This document shows positions 41,079 to 50,018 of a stretch of 64,000 nt of DNA, one piece after another. The notes below the pieces were generated by a model. The model was not told where the DNA came from and made no database searches. It saw only the letters and a list, made by a program, of their open reading frames with translations. How positions within the stretch are numbered: the stretch's first letter is position 1; each line of letters opens with the position of its first letter. The position numbers and the translations under genes are program-made. This DNA is from Micromonospora chokoriensis (GTDB taxonomy: Bacteria; Actinomycetota; Actinomycetes; Mycobacteriales; Micromonosporaceae), in the NCBI RefSeq assembly GCF_900091505.1, contig NZ_LT607409.1, positions 4,278,001-4,342,000 of the forward strand, given 5' to 3'.

Positions 41079-42617
41079 GTGACCGTGCAGACGTACCCCG
41101 TCGAGACCACCGCGCCGTCCGCGGTGCCGGCCGCCGCGCGGGCCCACCTGCTGCACGACGGTTCGGTCGAGCAGTACCGGCGGATCATCGCCGACGGCGT
41201 CGACCGGGTCGCCCGTCGGGTCGCCACCGTCGACCGTCCCGTCACCGGGATCACCCCGGCCGAGCTGGGCCCAGTGGTCGACCGGGTGGACCTGGACCGG
41301 CCGTTGGGCGACGCCGGCGCCGCGCTGGACGAGTTGGAGGACGTCTACCTGCGCGACGCCGTCTGGTTCCACCACCCCCGCTACCTCGCCCACCTCAACT
41401 GCCCGGTGGCCATCCCGGCGCTGCTCGGCGAGGCGGTGCTCACCGCCGTGAACTCCTCACTGGACACCTGGGACCAGAGCGCGGGGGCGACCCTCATCGA
41501 GCGGCGGCTGATCGACTGGACCGCCGCGCGAATCGGCCTCGGCCCCGACGCCGACGGTGTCTTCACCAGCGGCGGCAGCCAGTCCAACCTCCAGGCGCTG
41601 CTGCTGGCCCGCGAGGAGGCGTGCGTCGACGCGGTCGGCCCGGCGGCCCGTGCCGAGCTGCTGCCCCGGCTGCGGGTGCTCACCTCCGCCGCCGGTCACT
41701 TCAGCGTGCAGAAGTCGGCCAAGCTGCTGGGGCTCTCCCCGGACGCGGTGGTCGTGGTCCCCACCGACAGCCGGCGCCGGATCCGCTCGGCGGCGGTGCG
41801 CGCGGAGATCGCGCGGTGCCGGGAGGCCGGGCTGGTGGTGATGGCGGTGGTCGCCACCGCGGGCACCACCGACTTCGGCTCGATCGACCCGTTGACGGAG
41901 CTGGCCGCGATCTGCACGGCGACCGGCGTGTGGCTGCACGTGGACGCCGCGTACGGCTGCGGTCTGCTCGTCTCGCCGACGCGCCGACACCTGCTCGACG
42001 GCATCGAACGGGCCGACTCGGTCACCGTCGACTTCCACAAGTCGTTCTTCCAACCGGTCAGCTCCAGCGCGCTGCTCGTCCGCGACCGGCGGACCCTGCG
42101 GCACGCCACGTACCACGCCGACTACCTCAACCCGGCCCGGATGGTCGAGCAGCGCATCCCCAACCAGGTCGACAAGAGCCTGCAGACGACCCGCCGCTTC
42201 GACGCGTTGAAGCTCTGGCTGACCCTGCGGGTGATGGGCCCGGACGCGCTCGGCGCGCTCTTCGACGAGGTGGTCGACCGGGCCGCCGACGCCTGGCAGC
42301 TGGTCAGCGAGGACCCCCGGTTCGAGGTGGTCACCCGCTCGGAGCTGAGCACCGTGGTCTTCCGCTACCTGCCCACCGGCCCCGGCCGGGAGCTGGCCGA
42401 CGCGGCGAACCTGCACGCCCGCGAGGCCCTCGCGGCGTCCGGCCTCGCCGTGGTCGCTGGGACCCGGGTGGACGGCCACCACTTCCTGAAGTTCACACTG
42501 CTCAACCCGGCGACCACCGTCGACGACGTCGACCACGTGCTCGAACTGATCGCCCACCACGCCGGCCGGTACGTGCGCGAGCACACCCCCGCCGACCTGA
42601 CCTGCACCGTCGGCTGA
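41079..42617 (+). CDS. desA: Lysine decarboxylase of desferrioxamine synthesis
   Basis: A 512-aa PLP-dependent group II decarboxylase that makes cadaverine from lysine. PLP-binding Lys321 is in TVDFHKSFFQP; HVDAAYG holds the Asp that contacts the pyridine nitrogen; GVFTSGGSQSNLQALLLARE is typical of DesA/DDC. The GTG start has GGAAGGA upstream. It is first in an iron-box-controlled operon, desABCD. Just after the catalytic gene body the DNA shows a 25-bp duplication covering its last codons and stop. Confidence 0.92.
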   Translation: MTVQTYPVETTAPSAVPAAARAHLLHDGSVEQYRRIIADGVDRVARRVATVDRPVTGITPAELGPVVDRVDLDRPLGDAGAALDELEDVYLRDAVWFHHPRYLAHLNCPVAIPALLGEAVLTAVNSSLDTWDQSAGATLIERRLIDWTAARIGLGPDADGVFTSGGSQSNLQALLLAREEACVDAVGPAARAELLPRLRVLTSAAGHFSVQKSAKLLGLSPDAVVVVPTDSRRRIRSAAVRAEIARCREAGLVVMAVVATAGTTDFGSIDPLTELAAICTATGVWLHVDAAYGCGLLVSPTRRHLLDGIERADSVTVDFHKSFFQPVSSSALLVRDRRTLRHATYHADYLNPARMVEQRIPNQVDKSLQTTRRFDALKLWLTLRVMGPDALGALFDEVVDRAADAWQLVSEDPRFEVVTRSELSTVVFRYLPTGPGRELADAANLHAREALAASGLAVVAGTRVDGHHFLKFTLLNPATTVDDVDHVLELIAHHAGRYVREHTPADLTCTVG

Positions 42618-42651
42618 CGCCGACCCGACCTGCACCGTCGGCTGACGCCGA
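42599..42651 (+). repeat. 25-bp tandem duplication at desA-desB junction
   Basis: The 25 bases at 42599-42623, which include the last desA codons and the stop, are repeated exactly at 42627-42651, a period of 28 bp. It pushes desB 60 bp away from desA, whereas the other des genes overlap. Confidence 0.9.
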
Positions 42652-42677
42652 ACACGAAACCGCGCCTGGAGACTCGC

Positions 42678-43955
42678 ATGTCCACCCACGACTTCGTCGC
42701 CATCGGGCTGGGCCCGTACAACCTGGGCCTGGCCTGCCTCACCGCGCCGATCGACGACCTGGACGGGGTGTTCCTGGAGGCCCGTCCCAGCCTGGCCTGG
42801 CACCCCGGCATGCTGCTGGAGTCGGCCCGGTTGCAGACCCCGTTCATCGCCGACCTGGTCAGCCTCGCCGACCCGACGTCGCCGTACTCCTTCCTCAACT
42901 ACCTCAAGGAGATCGGTCGGCTCTACCCGTTCTACATCCGGGAGAGCTTCTACCCGTTGCGCAGCGAGTACGACGCGTACTGCCGGTGGGCGGCGGCGAA
43001 GCTGCCGAACCTGCGCTTCGGCCGGGCCGTGACCACAGTGGAGTTCGACTCCGCCGACGAGCGGTACGTGGTGCGGGCCAGCACCGGCACGGGGGAGACC
43101 GTGGAGTACCGGGCCCGGCACCTGGTGCTCGGCACCGGCACCCCGCCCTACCTGCCCGACGCCGTGGCCGCGCTGCCCGGGGACGCCGTGCACAACTCCC
43201 GCTACCTGGAGCACCGCGACGCGCTGCGCACCAAGCGCAGTATCACTGTGGTGGGCAGCGGGCAGAGCGCCGCCGAGATCTACCACGACCTGCTCGGCGA
43301 CATCGACCGGTACGGCTATCAGCTCAACTGGGTGACCCGTTCACCGCGGTTCTTCCCGCTCGAATACACGAAGCTGACGCTGGAGATGACCTCACCGGAC
43401 TACGTGGACTACTTCCACGCGCTGCCCGAGGCGACCCGCTACCGGTTGGAGTCCGAGCAGAAGGGGCTGTTCAAGGGGATCAACTCGGACCTCATCAACG
43501 ACATCTTCGACCTGCTGTACGCGCACAGCGTCGACGGGCCGGTGAACACCCGCCTGCTCACCAACACCGAGCTGGTCGGCGCCGACCACCAGGACGGGAC
43601 GTACACCCTCCGGTTGCGTCAGGTGGAGCAGGAGCGCGACGCCACGCTGCGGACCGAGGGGCTCGTCTTCGCCACCGGCTACCACTACCGGGTGCCGGAG
43701 TTCCTCGACCCGGTGCGCGAGCGGATCCGCTGGGACGCGCACGGCCGCTTCGACGTGGCTCGCAACTACAGCATCGACCACAGCGGGCGGGGCATCTTCC
43801 TGCAGAACGCGAGCACCCACACGCACAGCATCACGTCGCCGGACCTGGGCATGGGCCCCTACCGCAACTCCTGGATCATCTCCGAGCTGCTCGGCCGGGA
43901 GCACTACCCGATCGAGAAGAGCATCACGTTCCAGGAGTTCGGGGTGCCGTCGTGA
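42678..43955 (+). CDS. desB: Cadaverine N-hydroxylase of desferrioxamine synthesis
   Basis: A 425-aa flavin N-monooxygenase of the lysine/ornithine hydroxylase family that hydroxylates cadaverine. The FAD motif is AIGLGPYNLGLA (8-19), the NADPH motif is VVGSGQSAAEIYHDLL (about 191), and the C-terminal substrate/FAD motif is ATGYHYRVPEF. Full-length with clear N-terminal ATG and GGAG upstream. Its stop overlaps the GTG of desC by four bases. Confidence 0.93.
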   Translation: MSTHDFVAIGLGPYNLGLACLTAPIDDLDGVFLEARPSLAWHPGMLLESARLQTPFIADLVSLADPTSPYSFLNYLKEIGRLYPFYIRESFYPLRSEYDAYCRWAAAKLPNLRFGRAVTTVEFDSADERYVVRASTGTGETVEYRARHLVLGTGTPPYLPDAVAALPGDAVHNSRYLEHRDALRTKRSITVVGSGQSAAEIYHDLLGDIDRYGYQLNWVTRSPRFFPLEYTKLTLEMTSPDYVDYFHALPEATRYRLESEQKGLFKGINSDLINDIFDLLYAHSVDGPVNTRLLTNTELVGADHQDGTYTLRLRQVEQERDATLRTEGLVFATGYHYRVPEFLDPVRERIRWDAHGRFDVARNYSIDHSGRGIFLQNASTHTHSITSPDLGMGPYRNSWIISELLGREHYPIEKSITFQEFGVPS

Positions 43956-44545
43956 GCGTCGTCTTCGCCCGCGTCGACGACCGGCTCGGCGAGTTCGCAC
44001 TGCGGACGCTCGACCCGGACGCGGACGCCGCGCTGCTGCATTCCTGGGTGACCCACCCGAAGGCGGCGTTCTGGCTGATGCAGGACGCCGATGAGGCCCG
44101 GGTGGCCGAGGAGTACCAGCGGATCGTCGCGCACCCGCACCACGACGCGTACCTCGGGCTCTGGCGGGGGAGTCCCGTCTTCCTCGCCGAGCGCTACGAC
44201 CCGGCCCACGTCGAGCTGGTCGGCCTCTACGACCACCACCCCGGTGACGTGGGCATGCACTTCCTCTGCGCCCCGGGCGGCACGCCGGTGCACGGCTTCA
44301 CCCGGGCGGTGCTGACCACCGTCATGGCGTGGCTCTTCGCCGACCCGACGGCCCGGCGGGTGGTGGTCGAACCGGACGTCCGCAACACCGCCGTGCACGC
44401 GTTGAACGCGGCCGTCGGCTTCGAGGTCGTCGGGCCGATCGCCAAGCCGGAGAAGGACGCCCTGCTCAGCGTCTGCACCCGCGCCCAGTTCGAAGCCGCC
44501 GTCGACCGTCCCGCCACCACCCGAACCGAAGGAGCCCCGGCGTGA
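43952..44545 (+). CDS. desC: N-hydroxycadaverine acyltransferase
   Basis: A 197-aa GNAT acyltransferase that acetylates or succinylates N-hydroxycadaverine. HSWVTHPKAAFWLMQD, GLYDHHPGDVGMHFLCAP and RRVVVEPDVRNTAVHALN define the IucB/DesC class. GTG start and stop overlap desB and desD by four bases each. DesC enzymes are known to accept various acyl-CoAs, which sets the siderophore mix. A close paralogue lies on the other side of the iron-box promoter. Confidence 0.93.
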   Translation: MSVVFARVDDRLGEFALRTLDPDADAALLHSWVTHPKAAFWLMQDADEARVAEEYQRIVAHPHHDAYLGLWRGSPVFLAERYDPAHVELVGLYDHHPGDVGMHFLCAPGGTPVHGFTRAVLTTVMAWLFADPTARRVVVEPDVRNTAVHALNAAVGFEVVGPIAKPEKDALLSVCTRAQFEAAVDRPATTRTEGAPA

Positions 44546-46386
44546 CCGTCACCGCCGTCCCCACCCCGACGTCCACCTTCACCGGGCACGCCGCCGGCAG
44601 TCCGGTCGATCACCTCACCCCGCAGCGCTGGGCCCGGGCCAACCGGTTGCTGGTCCGCAAGGCGCTCGCCGAGTTCACCCACGAACGCCTGCTCAACCCG
44701 GTGCCCGTGCCGGGCACCGACGACCGCCGGTGGTACGAGGTCAGCAGCGACGACGGCACCGTCACCTACCGGTTCGCCGCGCGGGTGCTCGCCCTGGAGC
44801 ACTGGCAGATCGACGCGGACAGCATCACCCGGCACCGCGACGGCACCTCGACGCCACCCGACGCGGTGGACCTGGTCATCGAGTTGCGCGACACCCTCGG
44901 GCTCTCCGCGCGGGTGCTCCCGGTCTACCTGGAGGAGATCACCTCGACGCTGGCCGGCATCGCGTACAAGCTGGCCCAGGCCGCGCCGAGCGCCGTGGAG
45001 CTGGCCGAGGCCGACTTCCAGACCATCGAGACGTCGATGACCGAGGGCCACCCCTGTTTCGTGGCCAACAACGGTCGGCTCGGCTTCGGCGTCGACGAGT
45101 ACCACAGCTACGCCCCGGAGGTCGCCGCACCGATCCGGCTGGAGTGGCTGGCCGCGCACCGGGATTACTCGACGTTCAGCAGCGCCGCCGACCTCGACTA
45201 CGACACCCTCATCGCGGGTGAGCTGGACGCGCAGACCCGGGCCCGCTTCGCGGCGACGATGGCCGATCTCGGGCTGGACCTGGCCGACTACCACCTGATC
45301 CCCGCCCACCCGTGGCAGTGGTGGAACAAGCTGGCGGTCACCTTCGCCGGGGAGTTGGCCGAGCGCCGGCTGGTGCACCTCGGCCCCGGTCCGGACGTGT
45401 ACCTCGCCCAGCAGTCCATCCGCACGTTCTTCAACGTCAGCGAGCCGAGCCGGCACTACGTGAAGACCGCGCTGTCGGTGCTGAACATGGGCTTCATGCG
45501 GGGGTTGTCGGCCGCGTACATGGCGGCGACCCCGGCGATCAACGACTGGCTCGCCGACCTGATCGCGGGCGACGAGGTGCTGACCGGCACCGGGCTGACC
45601 GTGATCCGGGAGCGGGCCGCGGTGGGTTACCGGCACCGGCAGTACGAGGCGGCGACCGACCGCACCTCCCCGTACCGCAAGATGTTGGCCGCCCTGTGGC
45701 GCGAGAGCCCGGTGCCCGACCTGGCGCCGGGGCGTCGACTGTCCACCATGGCCGCGCTGCTGCACGTGGACAGCGAGGGTGGGTCGCTGGCGGCGGCGCT
45801 GATCACCCGGTCCGGGTTGACGCCCGAGGTGTGGCTGCGCCGTTACCTGGACGCCTACCTCACCCCGCTGCTGCACAGCTTCTACGCCCACGACCTGGCG
45901 TTCATGCCGCACGGCGAGAACGTCATCCTCGTCCTCGACGAGAACGACACCGTCGAGCGGGTGATCTTCAAGGACATCGCCGAGGAGATCGCGGTGATGA
46001 ACGCCGACGTCGAGTTGCCGGAGGCGGTCGAGCGGATCCGGGTCGAGGTGCCCGACGACACCAAGCTGCTGACCATCTTCACCGACGTGGTGGACTGCTT
46101 CCTGCGCCACCTCAACGCGGTCCTGGTCGAGGCCGGCGTAATCGGTGAGGACGACCTCTGGCGTACGGTCGCGGCCTGCGCCGCCGACTACTTCGACCGG
46201 GTGCCGCACCTGGCCGAGCGGGTCCGCCACTACGACCTGTTCGCACCGGAGTTCACGCTCTCCTGCCTCAACCGGCTCCAACTGCGCAACAACCAGCAGA
46301 TGATCGACCTGGCCGACCCGTCGGCGGCTCTCCAGTTCGTCGGCACCCTCACCAACCCCCTCGCCGCCCACGCCCCGGCCCGCTGA
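44542..46386 (+). CDS. desD: Desferrioxamine synthetase (NIS synthetase)
   Basis: A 614-aa IucA/IucC-type NRPS-independent siderophore synthetase that joins and cyclises N-hydroxy-N-succinylcadaverine units with ATP. EGHPCFVANNGRLGFGVDEY binds nucleotide; PAHPWQWWNKLAVTFAGEL, SEPSRHYVKTALSVLNMGF and FMPHGENVILVL are hallmark blocks, with the C-terminal FhuF-like reductase region after. GTG start coupled to desC. It is the last gene of the operon. Confidence 0.95.
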   Translation: MTVTAVPTPTSTFTGHAAGSPVDHLTPQRWARANRLLVRKALAEFTHERLLNPVPVPGTDDRRWYEVSSDDGTVTYRFAARVLALEHWQIDADSITRHRDGTSTPPDAVDLVIELRDTLGLSARVLPVYLEEITSTLAGIAYKLAQAAPSAVELAEADFQTIETSMTEGHPCFVANNGRLGFGVDEYHSYAPEVAAPIRLEWLAAHRDYSTFSSAADLDYDTLIAGELDAQTRARFAATMADLGLDLADYHLIPAHPWQWWNKLAVTFAGELAERRLVHLGPGPDVYLAQQSIRTFFNVSEPSRHYVKTALSVLNMGFMRGLSAAYMAATPAINDWLADLIAGDEVLTGTGLTVIRERAAVGYRHRQYEAATDRTSPYRKMLAALWRESPVPDLAPGRRLSTMAALLHVDSEGGSLAAALITRSGLTPEVWLRRYLDAYLTPLLHSFYAHDLAFMPHGENVILVLDENDTVERVIFKDIAEEIAVMNADVELPEAVERIRVEVPDDTKLLTIFTDVVDCFLRHLNAVLVEAGVIGEDDLWRTVAACAADYFDRVPHLAERVRHYDLFAPEFTLSCLNRLQLRNNQQMIDLADPSAALQFVGTLTNPLAAHAPAR

Positions 46387-46435
46387 CCGTGCCCGGGTCT
46401 GGTCAGGGGGCGTGCCAACGGGTGCAATGGGGCCC

Positions 46436-46936
46436 ATGGGATTGTTGAGTACCGTGAGCCTGGTCGCCGCCACCGTCACCACCGGCCTGACCGCCGGGCT
46501 GTTCGCCGCCTTCGCGTACGCGGTCATGCCGGGGCTGGGCCGTGCCGATGACCGGACGTTGGTGCTCGCCATGCAACGGATCAACGAGTCGATCCTGAAC
46601 GGCTGGTTCGCGGTCTGCTTCGGTGGCGCGCTGCTGTTCACGCTGCTGGCGGCGGCGCTGCACCTGGCCGCCGACCGCCGGGCCGCGCTGCCGTGGGTCG
46701 TCGCCGGGCTGCTGGCCTACCTGGTCGTGCTCGGCGTCACCGCGGTGGTCAACGTGCCGCTCAACAACGTGCTGGCCCGGGCCGGGGACGTCGACCAGGT
46801 CACCGACCTCGCGGCCCTGCGGGAGCGCTTCGAGACCACCTGGGTACGCGCCAACGTGGTCCGGGCCGTCGCGTCGACCGGGGCGTTCGGCCTGCTGGCC
46901 TGGGCCCTGGTGGTGGCGGGACGGCACTCCGGCTGA
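46436..46936 (+). CDS. DUF1772 integral membrane protein
   Basis: A 166-aa protein with four membrane helices. The first is TVTTGLTAGLFAAFAYAVMPGL, typical of DUF1772 (anthrone-oxygenase-like) proteins, which keep VPLNNVLA in the third segment; that motif is present here (VNVPLNNVLA). Function in general actinobacterial homologues is not established. The ATG at 46436 is preceded by TGCAAT at about -10 spacing, so it may be leaderless; an ATG nine bases upstream is an alternative. Confidence 0.75.
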   Translation: MGLLSTVSLVAATVTTGLTAGLFAAFAYAVMPGLGRADDRTLVLAMQRINESILNGWFAVCFGGALLFTLLAAALHLAADRRAALPWVVAGLLAYLVVLGVTAVVNVPLNNVLARAGDVDQVTDLAALRERFETTWVRANVVRAVASTGAFGLLAWALVVAGRHSG

Positions 46937-46948
46937 GTCGTTCCCGGC

Positions 46949-47422
46949 TCAGCCGGTCGTCTCCGCCGCACCGGCCTGCCGGAACGCGCGGGCCAACCGG
47001 GCCAGGTCGTGTCCGTCGAAGTGCTGGAGGAACCGGCGGCGTACGGCGGCCAGGTGGCTGGGCCAGGACTCTTCCAGGCGGGCGAAGCCCGCGTCGGTGA
47101 GGACGGCGTTCCAGCCCCGGGCGTCCTCCTCGCAACGCTCCCGCTTGACCAGACCCTGCGTCTCCAACCGGATGATCGTCCGGGTCATGCCACTGAGCGA
47201 GAGGTAGCAGAGCGCGGCGAGTTCGTGCATGCGCAGCCGGCGGTCCGGTGCCTCGGACAGGTTCATCAGGGCGGTGTACTCGGTGAGTGGTAGCTGACGG
47301 TCACCGACCATGTCCGCGTCGATCGTGCGGGGCAGCACGTACATGACCTGGCCCAGGGCACGGACCAAGGCCTCTTCATCAGGGGTGAGGGGTTGCGGAG
47401 TCTCTGCGGAGAGGTTGGACAT
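46949..47422 (-). CDS. MarR-family transcriptional regulator
   Basis: A 157-aa winged-helix regulator. The recognition region reads ELAALCYLSLSGMTRTIIRL, the wing VKRERCEEDARGWNAVLTDAG, and helices at both ends make the dimer. The gene diverges from the FMN-reductase gene with two operator-like sites in the 138-bp gap, so it likely represses both itself and the reductase. Cys residues in ALCYLS and ERCEED could be redox sensors; this is speculative. The start at 47422 or 47428 is unresolved. Confidence 0.87.
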   Translation of the reverse strand: MSNLSAETPQPLTPDEEALVRALGQVMYVLPRTIDADMVGDRQLPLTEYTALMNLSEAPDRRLRMHELAALCYLSLSGMTRTIIRLETQGLVKRERCEEDARGWNAVLTDAGFARLEESWPSHLAAVRRRFLQHFDGHDLARLARAFRQAGAAETTG

Positions 47423-47435
47423 CCTCATATCATAC

Positions 47436-47453
47436 TTGTTTGACTGAGCAAAT
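47436..47453. promoter_or_regulatory. MarR operator-like site 1
   Basis: TTGTTTGACTGAGCAAAT resembles site 2 (TTGCTTGACCAATCAAGC) in arrangement: TTGyTTGAC, then a CAA-type right arm. It lies 14 bp upstream of the marR start, where it would cover that promoter. Confidence 0.6.
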
Positions 47454-47492
47454 GGTTACCCTCCGTGTGACAACGACCATAGGCCGAGTATT

Positions 47493-47510
47493 TGCTTGAC
47501 CAATCAAGCA
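47493..47510. promoter_or_regulatory. MarR operator-like site 2
   Basis: TGCTTGA and TCAAGCA form a perfect 7-bp inverted repeat with a 4-base centre, 50 bp upstream of the FMN-reductase ATG. With site 1 it gives each divergent gene its own site for the same dimer. Confidence 0.7.
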
Positions 47511-47560
47511 CCGGTTAGCGTTCTCGCCGTCAGGTAAGGACCCTCTGAAAGGCGCCACAC

Positions 47561-48121
47561 ATGACCAGGATCGGGATCATCCTCGGAAGCACCCGTCCGG
47601 GGCGTAACGGGGAAGCCGTCGCCCGCTGGGTGCTCGAGATCGCCAAGCAGCGCACCGACGCGGAGTACGAGCTGATCGACCTGCTCGACTACCAGCTGCC
47701 GCACCTCGACGAGGCGTACCCGCCCTCGATGGGCCAGTACTCCCAGCCGCACACCAAGCGGTGGGCCGAGACCATCGCCTCGTACGACGGCTTCGTCATC
47801 GTCACCCCCGAGTACAACCACTCCACCTCGGGTGCCCTGAAGAACGCCATCGACTTCCTGTACGCCGAGTGGAACAACAAGGCCGTCGGCTTCGTGAGCT
47901 ACGGCTCGGTGGGCGGCGCGCGCGCCGTGGAGCACCTGCGGCTGATCTCCGGTGAGCTGCAGATGGCGGACGTGCGCTCGCAGGTCGCGCTGTCGCTCTT
48001 CACCGACTTCGAGAACTTCAGCACCTTCAAGCCCGGCCCGTTCCAGCAGGACGCGCTGACCACCACGCTCGACCAGGTGGTCGCCTGGAGCGCCGCGCTC
48101 GCTCCGCTGCGCAAGGCCTGA
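47561..48121 (+). CDS. NADPH-dependent FMN reductase
   Basis: A 186-aa flavodoxin-like reductase. The FMN phosphate loop is LGSTRPGRNGEAVA, and TPEYNHSTSGALKNAIDFL is the second conserved block. Relatives reduce quinones, azo dyes or chromate with NAD(P)H. Being divergent from a MarR gene with operator sites, it is probably induced by electrophiles or quinones. A 38-bp perfect palindrome ends its transcript. Confidence 0.88.
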   Translation: MTRIGIILGSTRPGRNGEAVARWVLEIAKQRTDAEYELIDLLDYQLPHLDEAYPPSMGQYSQPHTKRWAETIASYDGFVIVTPEYNHSTSGALKNAIDFLYAEWNNKAVGFVSYGSVGGARAVEHLRLISGELQMADVRSQVALSLFTDFENFSTFKPGPFQQDALTTTLDQVVAWSAALAPLRKA

Positions 48122-48136
48122 CCGCTCTGCGTTTCC

Positions 48137-48174
48137 CGGAAACGGCCGTGGGGGATCCCCCACGGCCGTTTCCG
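48137..48174 (+). terminator. 38-bp perfect palindromic terminator
   Basis: Every base from 48137 to 48174 pairs with its inverse partner: CGGAAACGGCCGTGGGGGA followed by its mirror. It starts 16 bp after the FMN-reductase stop and 33 bp before the MFS gene. Confidence 0.88.
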
Positions 48175-48206
48175 TGCGTTCGGCAGTCGTGCCACCATCC
48201 AGTGCC

Positions 48207-49499
48207 ATGAGTACACCGACCGCTGGCGCCGCTGGTAGGGCTCCGCTGTGGCGGGACCGCACCTTTGGCACGTACTGGATCGCGCAGTCGCTCTCGGCGG
48301 CCGGCGACTCGTTCGCCTACCTCGCGGTGCCGCTGCTGGTGCTCCAGGCGACCGGGTCGGTGGCGCGGATGGGCCTCCTCACCGCCGTCGCGGGCGCGGC
48401 GTCCGTCGCCGCCGGGGTCTTCGGCGGGGTGCTGGTCGACAGGTACGACCGCCGCACCCTGATGATCGTGGCGGACCTGACCCGGCTGGTGCTCTACGGC
48501 CTGGTGCCGTTGGTGTGGCTCGCCGGCCCACAGGTGTGGCTGCTCTTCGTCGTGCTGCCGATCTGCGAGGCGGCCGGCATGGTGTTCCAGGTCGCCGCGG
48601 TGACCGCCGTGCGCAACCTCGTCGACCGGGATCGGATTACCGAGGCCAACGGCCGGTTGCAGGCGACGTACGCGGCTGCCGCCGTCCTCGGGCCGCTGCT
48701 CGCCGGTGTGGTGGCGGCCCGCTTCGGCCCGGCGACCGCCGTCGCCGTCAACGCGGCGAGCTTCGCGCTCTCCGCGGCCGGACTGTGGCTGATCCGTCTG
48801 CGACCCGCGCCGGTCGACACCGCCCCGGTGGCCCGGGAGCGCCCGTTGGCCGAGTTCCTCGCTGGGGCGCGGTTCCTGTGGGGACAGCCCGTCCTGCGCG
48901 CGCTGACCGTTCTGTTGTCGGTCTTCATCTTCCTGACCTACGGCTTCGTCGACGTGCTGATCTACCACGTCACCCATGACCTGGGCGGCTCCGAGGGCAC
49001 CGTCGGCACGGTGCTCGGTCTGGCGGCGCTGGGCACTGTCGCCGGCGCGCTGCTGGTGGCCCCGCTGCGCCGGCGACGCGGATTCGGCGCGACCTGGATC
49101 GGCGCGCACGCCGTCTGCGGTTTCGCGGTGGCGGGCGTCGGCATCGCGACGAGCGTGCCGGCGGTCACTGCGCTGACAGCGGTGTACCTGTGCTGTCTCA
49201 GCATCGGCGGGATCTGTTCGATGTCGCTGCGCCAGGAGATCACCCCCGACCACCTGCTCGGCCGGGTGACGTCGGCGTTCTGGAGCACGCACTACGCCCT
49301 CGGTCCCGCCGGCGCTGTCGTGCTGACCTGGGCCGCCGCCCGGTTCGGGGTCGCGGCCGTCACGCTCGCGGCGGGAGCGGGATGCCTGCTGGTGGCGGTC
49401 GCTGGCCTGTTCACCCCGGTCCGTCGTGCGGGCGTCTCGCCGGCTGCGGCGCAGCCGGGAGTCCGCGTCGCCCCGGCCGCCGGCACCGCAGGTGGTTGA
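48207..49499 (+). CDS. MFS transporter (DHA3-type efflux)
   Basis: A 430-aa protein with 12 predicted membrane helices. The signature GVFGGVLVDRYDRRTLMIVAD between helices 2 and 3 is the DHA3/Tet(V)-like motif A. The N-terminus reads WRDRTFGTYWIAQSLSAAGDSFAYLAVPL, again typical. Related proteins export macrolides, tetracyclines or siderophores; it lies 1.8 kb after the des operon but on a separate transcript, so siderophore export is possible but unproven. Confidence 0.85.
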   Translation: MSTPTAGAAGRAPLWRDRTFGTYWIAQSLSAAGDSFAYLAVPLLVLQATGSVARMGLLTAVAGAASVAAGVFGGVLVDRYDRRTLMIVADLTRLVLYGLVPLVWLAGPQVWLLFVVLPICEAAGMVFQVAAVTAVRNLVDRDRITEANGRLQATYAAAAVLGPLLAGVVAARFGPATAVAVNAASFALSAAGLWLIRLRPAPVDTAPVARERPLAEFLAGARFLWGQPVLRALTVLLSVFIFLTYGFVDVLIYHVTHDLGGSEGTVGTVLGLAALGTVAGALLVAPLRRRRGFGATWIGAHAVCGFAVAGVGIATSVPAVTALTAVYLCCLSIGGICSMSLRQEITPDHLLGRVTSAFWSTHYALGPAGAVVLTWAAARFGVAAVTLAAGAGCLLVAVAGLFTPVRRAGVSPAAAQPGVRVAPAAGTAGG

Positions 49500-49508
49500 G
49501 GCCCTTTC

Positions 49509-49972
49509 GAGCTGATGTCGCAAACGAATCACCCGGCGGAGGCGGCTCGCCCGGCTGGCAGCGAGCCGCCGGGCTGGCAGCGAGCCGCCGGGCTGGCAGC
49601 GAGCCGCCGGGCTGGCAGCGAGCCGCCGGGCTGGCAGCGAGCCGCCGGGCTGGCAGCGAGCCGCCGGGCTGGCAGCGAGCCGCCGGGCTGGCAGCGAGCC
49701 GCCGGGCTGGCAGCGAGCCGCCCGGTCGGCAGCGAGCCGCCTGATCGGACGCGACTCGCCTGGTCCAGCGAACCGCTCGGTCGGCCAGTGACTCGCCTGG
49801 TCGGCCAGTGACTCGCCTGGTCGGCCAGTGACTCGCCTGGTCGGCGGCGAGCCGCCTGGTCGGCGGCGAGCCGCCTGGTCGGCGGCGAGCCGCCTGGTCG
49901 GCGGCGATTCGGTTGTCGTGAGGGCGACTCGGTCGACGCCGGCGGGCACTGATTCGTTTGCGACATCAGCTC
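49509..49972. repeat. Noncoding island: 19-bp tandem repeats bounded by 23-bp inverted repeats
   Basis: The outer sequence at 49509-49531 is perfectly inverted at 49950-49972 (block GATGTCGCAAACGAATC). Between them lie eight perfect 19-bp units, GCGAGCCGCCGGGCTGGCA, from 49561 to 49712, then decayed copies, then three copies of a 20-bp variant containing GTGACTCGCCTGGTCGGC (about 49789-49846) and four of a third variant, GCGAGCCGCCTGGTCGGCG (to about 49915). The repeat period is not a multiple of three. It fills most of the 519-bp gap between the MFS and GNAT genes; no gene is supported. Confidence 0.92.
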
Positions 49973-50018
49973 CAAAGGCGCCGACCGGCGCACTGCGGTC
50001 CTGAGCGGAGCGCTCCGG

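Noticed and set aside
49515..49811. Open frame through the 19-bp tandem repeats encoding a repetitive peptide
   Set aside because: Frame is open only because the repeat lacks stops in several frames; all frames are similarly open, there is no ribosome binding site, and the period of 19 is not a multiple of three.
49541..49915. Possible CRISPR array
   Set aside because: Units are directly adjacent without spacers, unit length is 19, and no cas gene is in the window.
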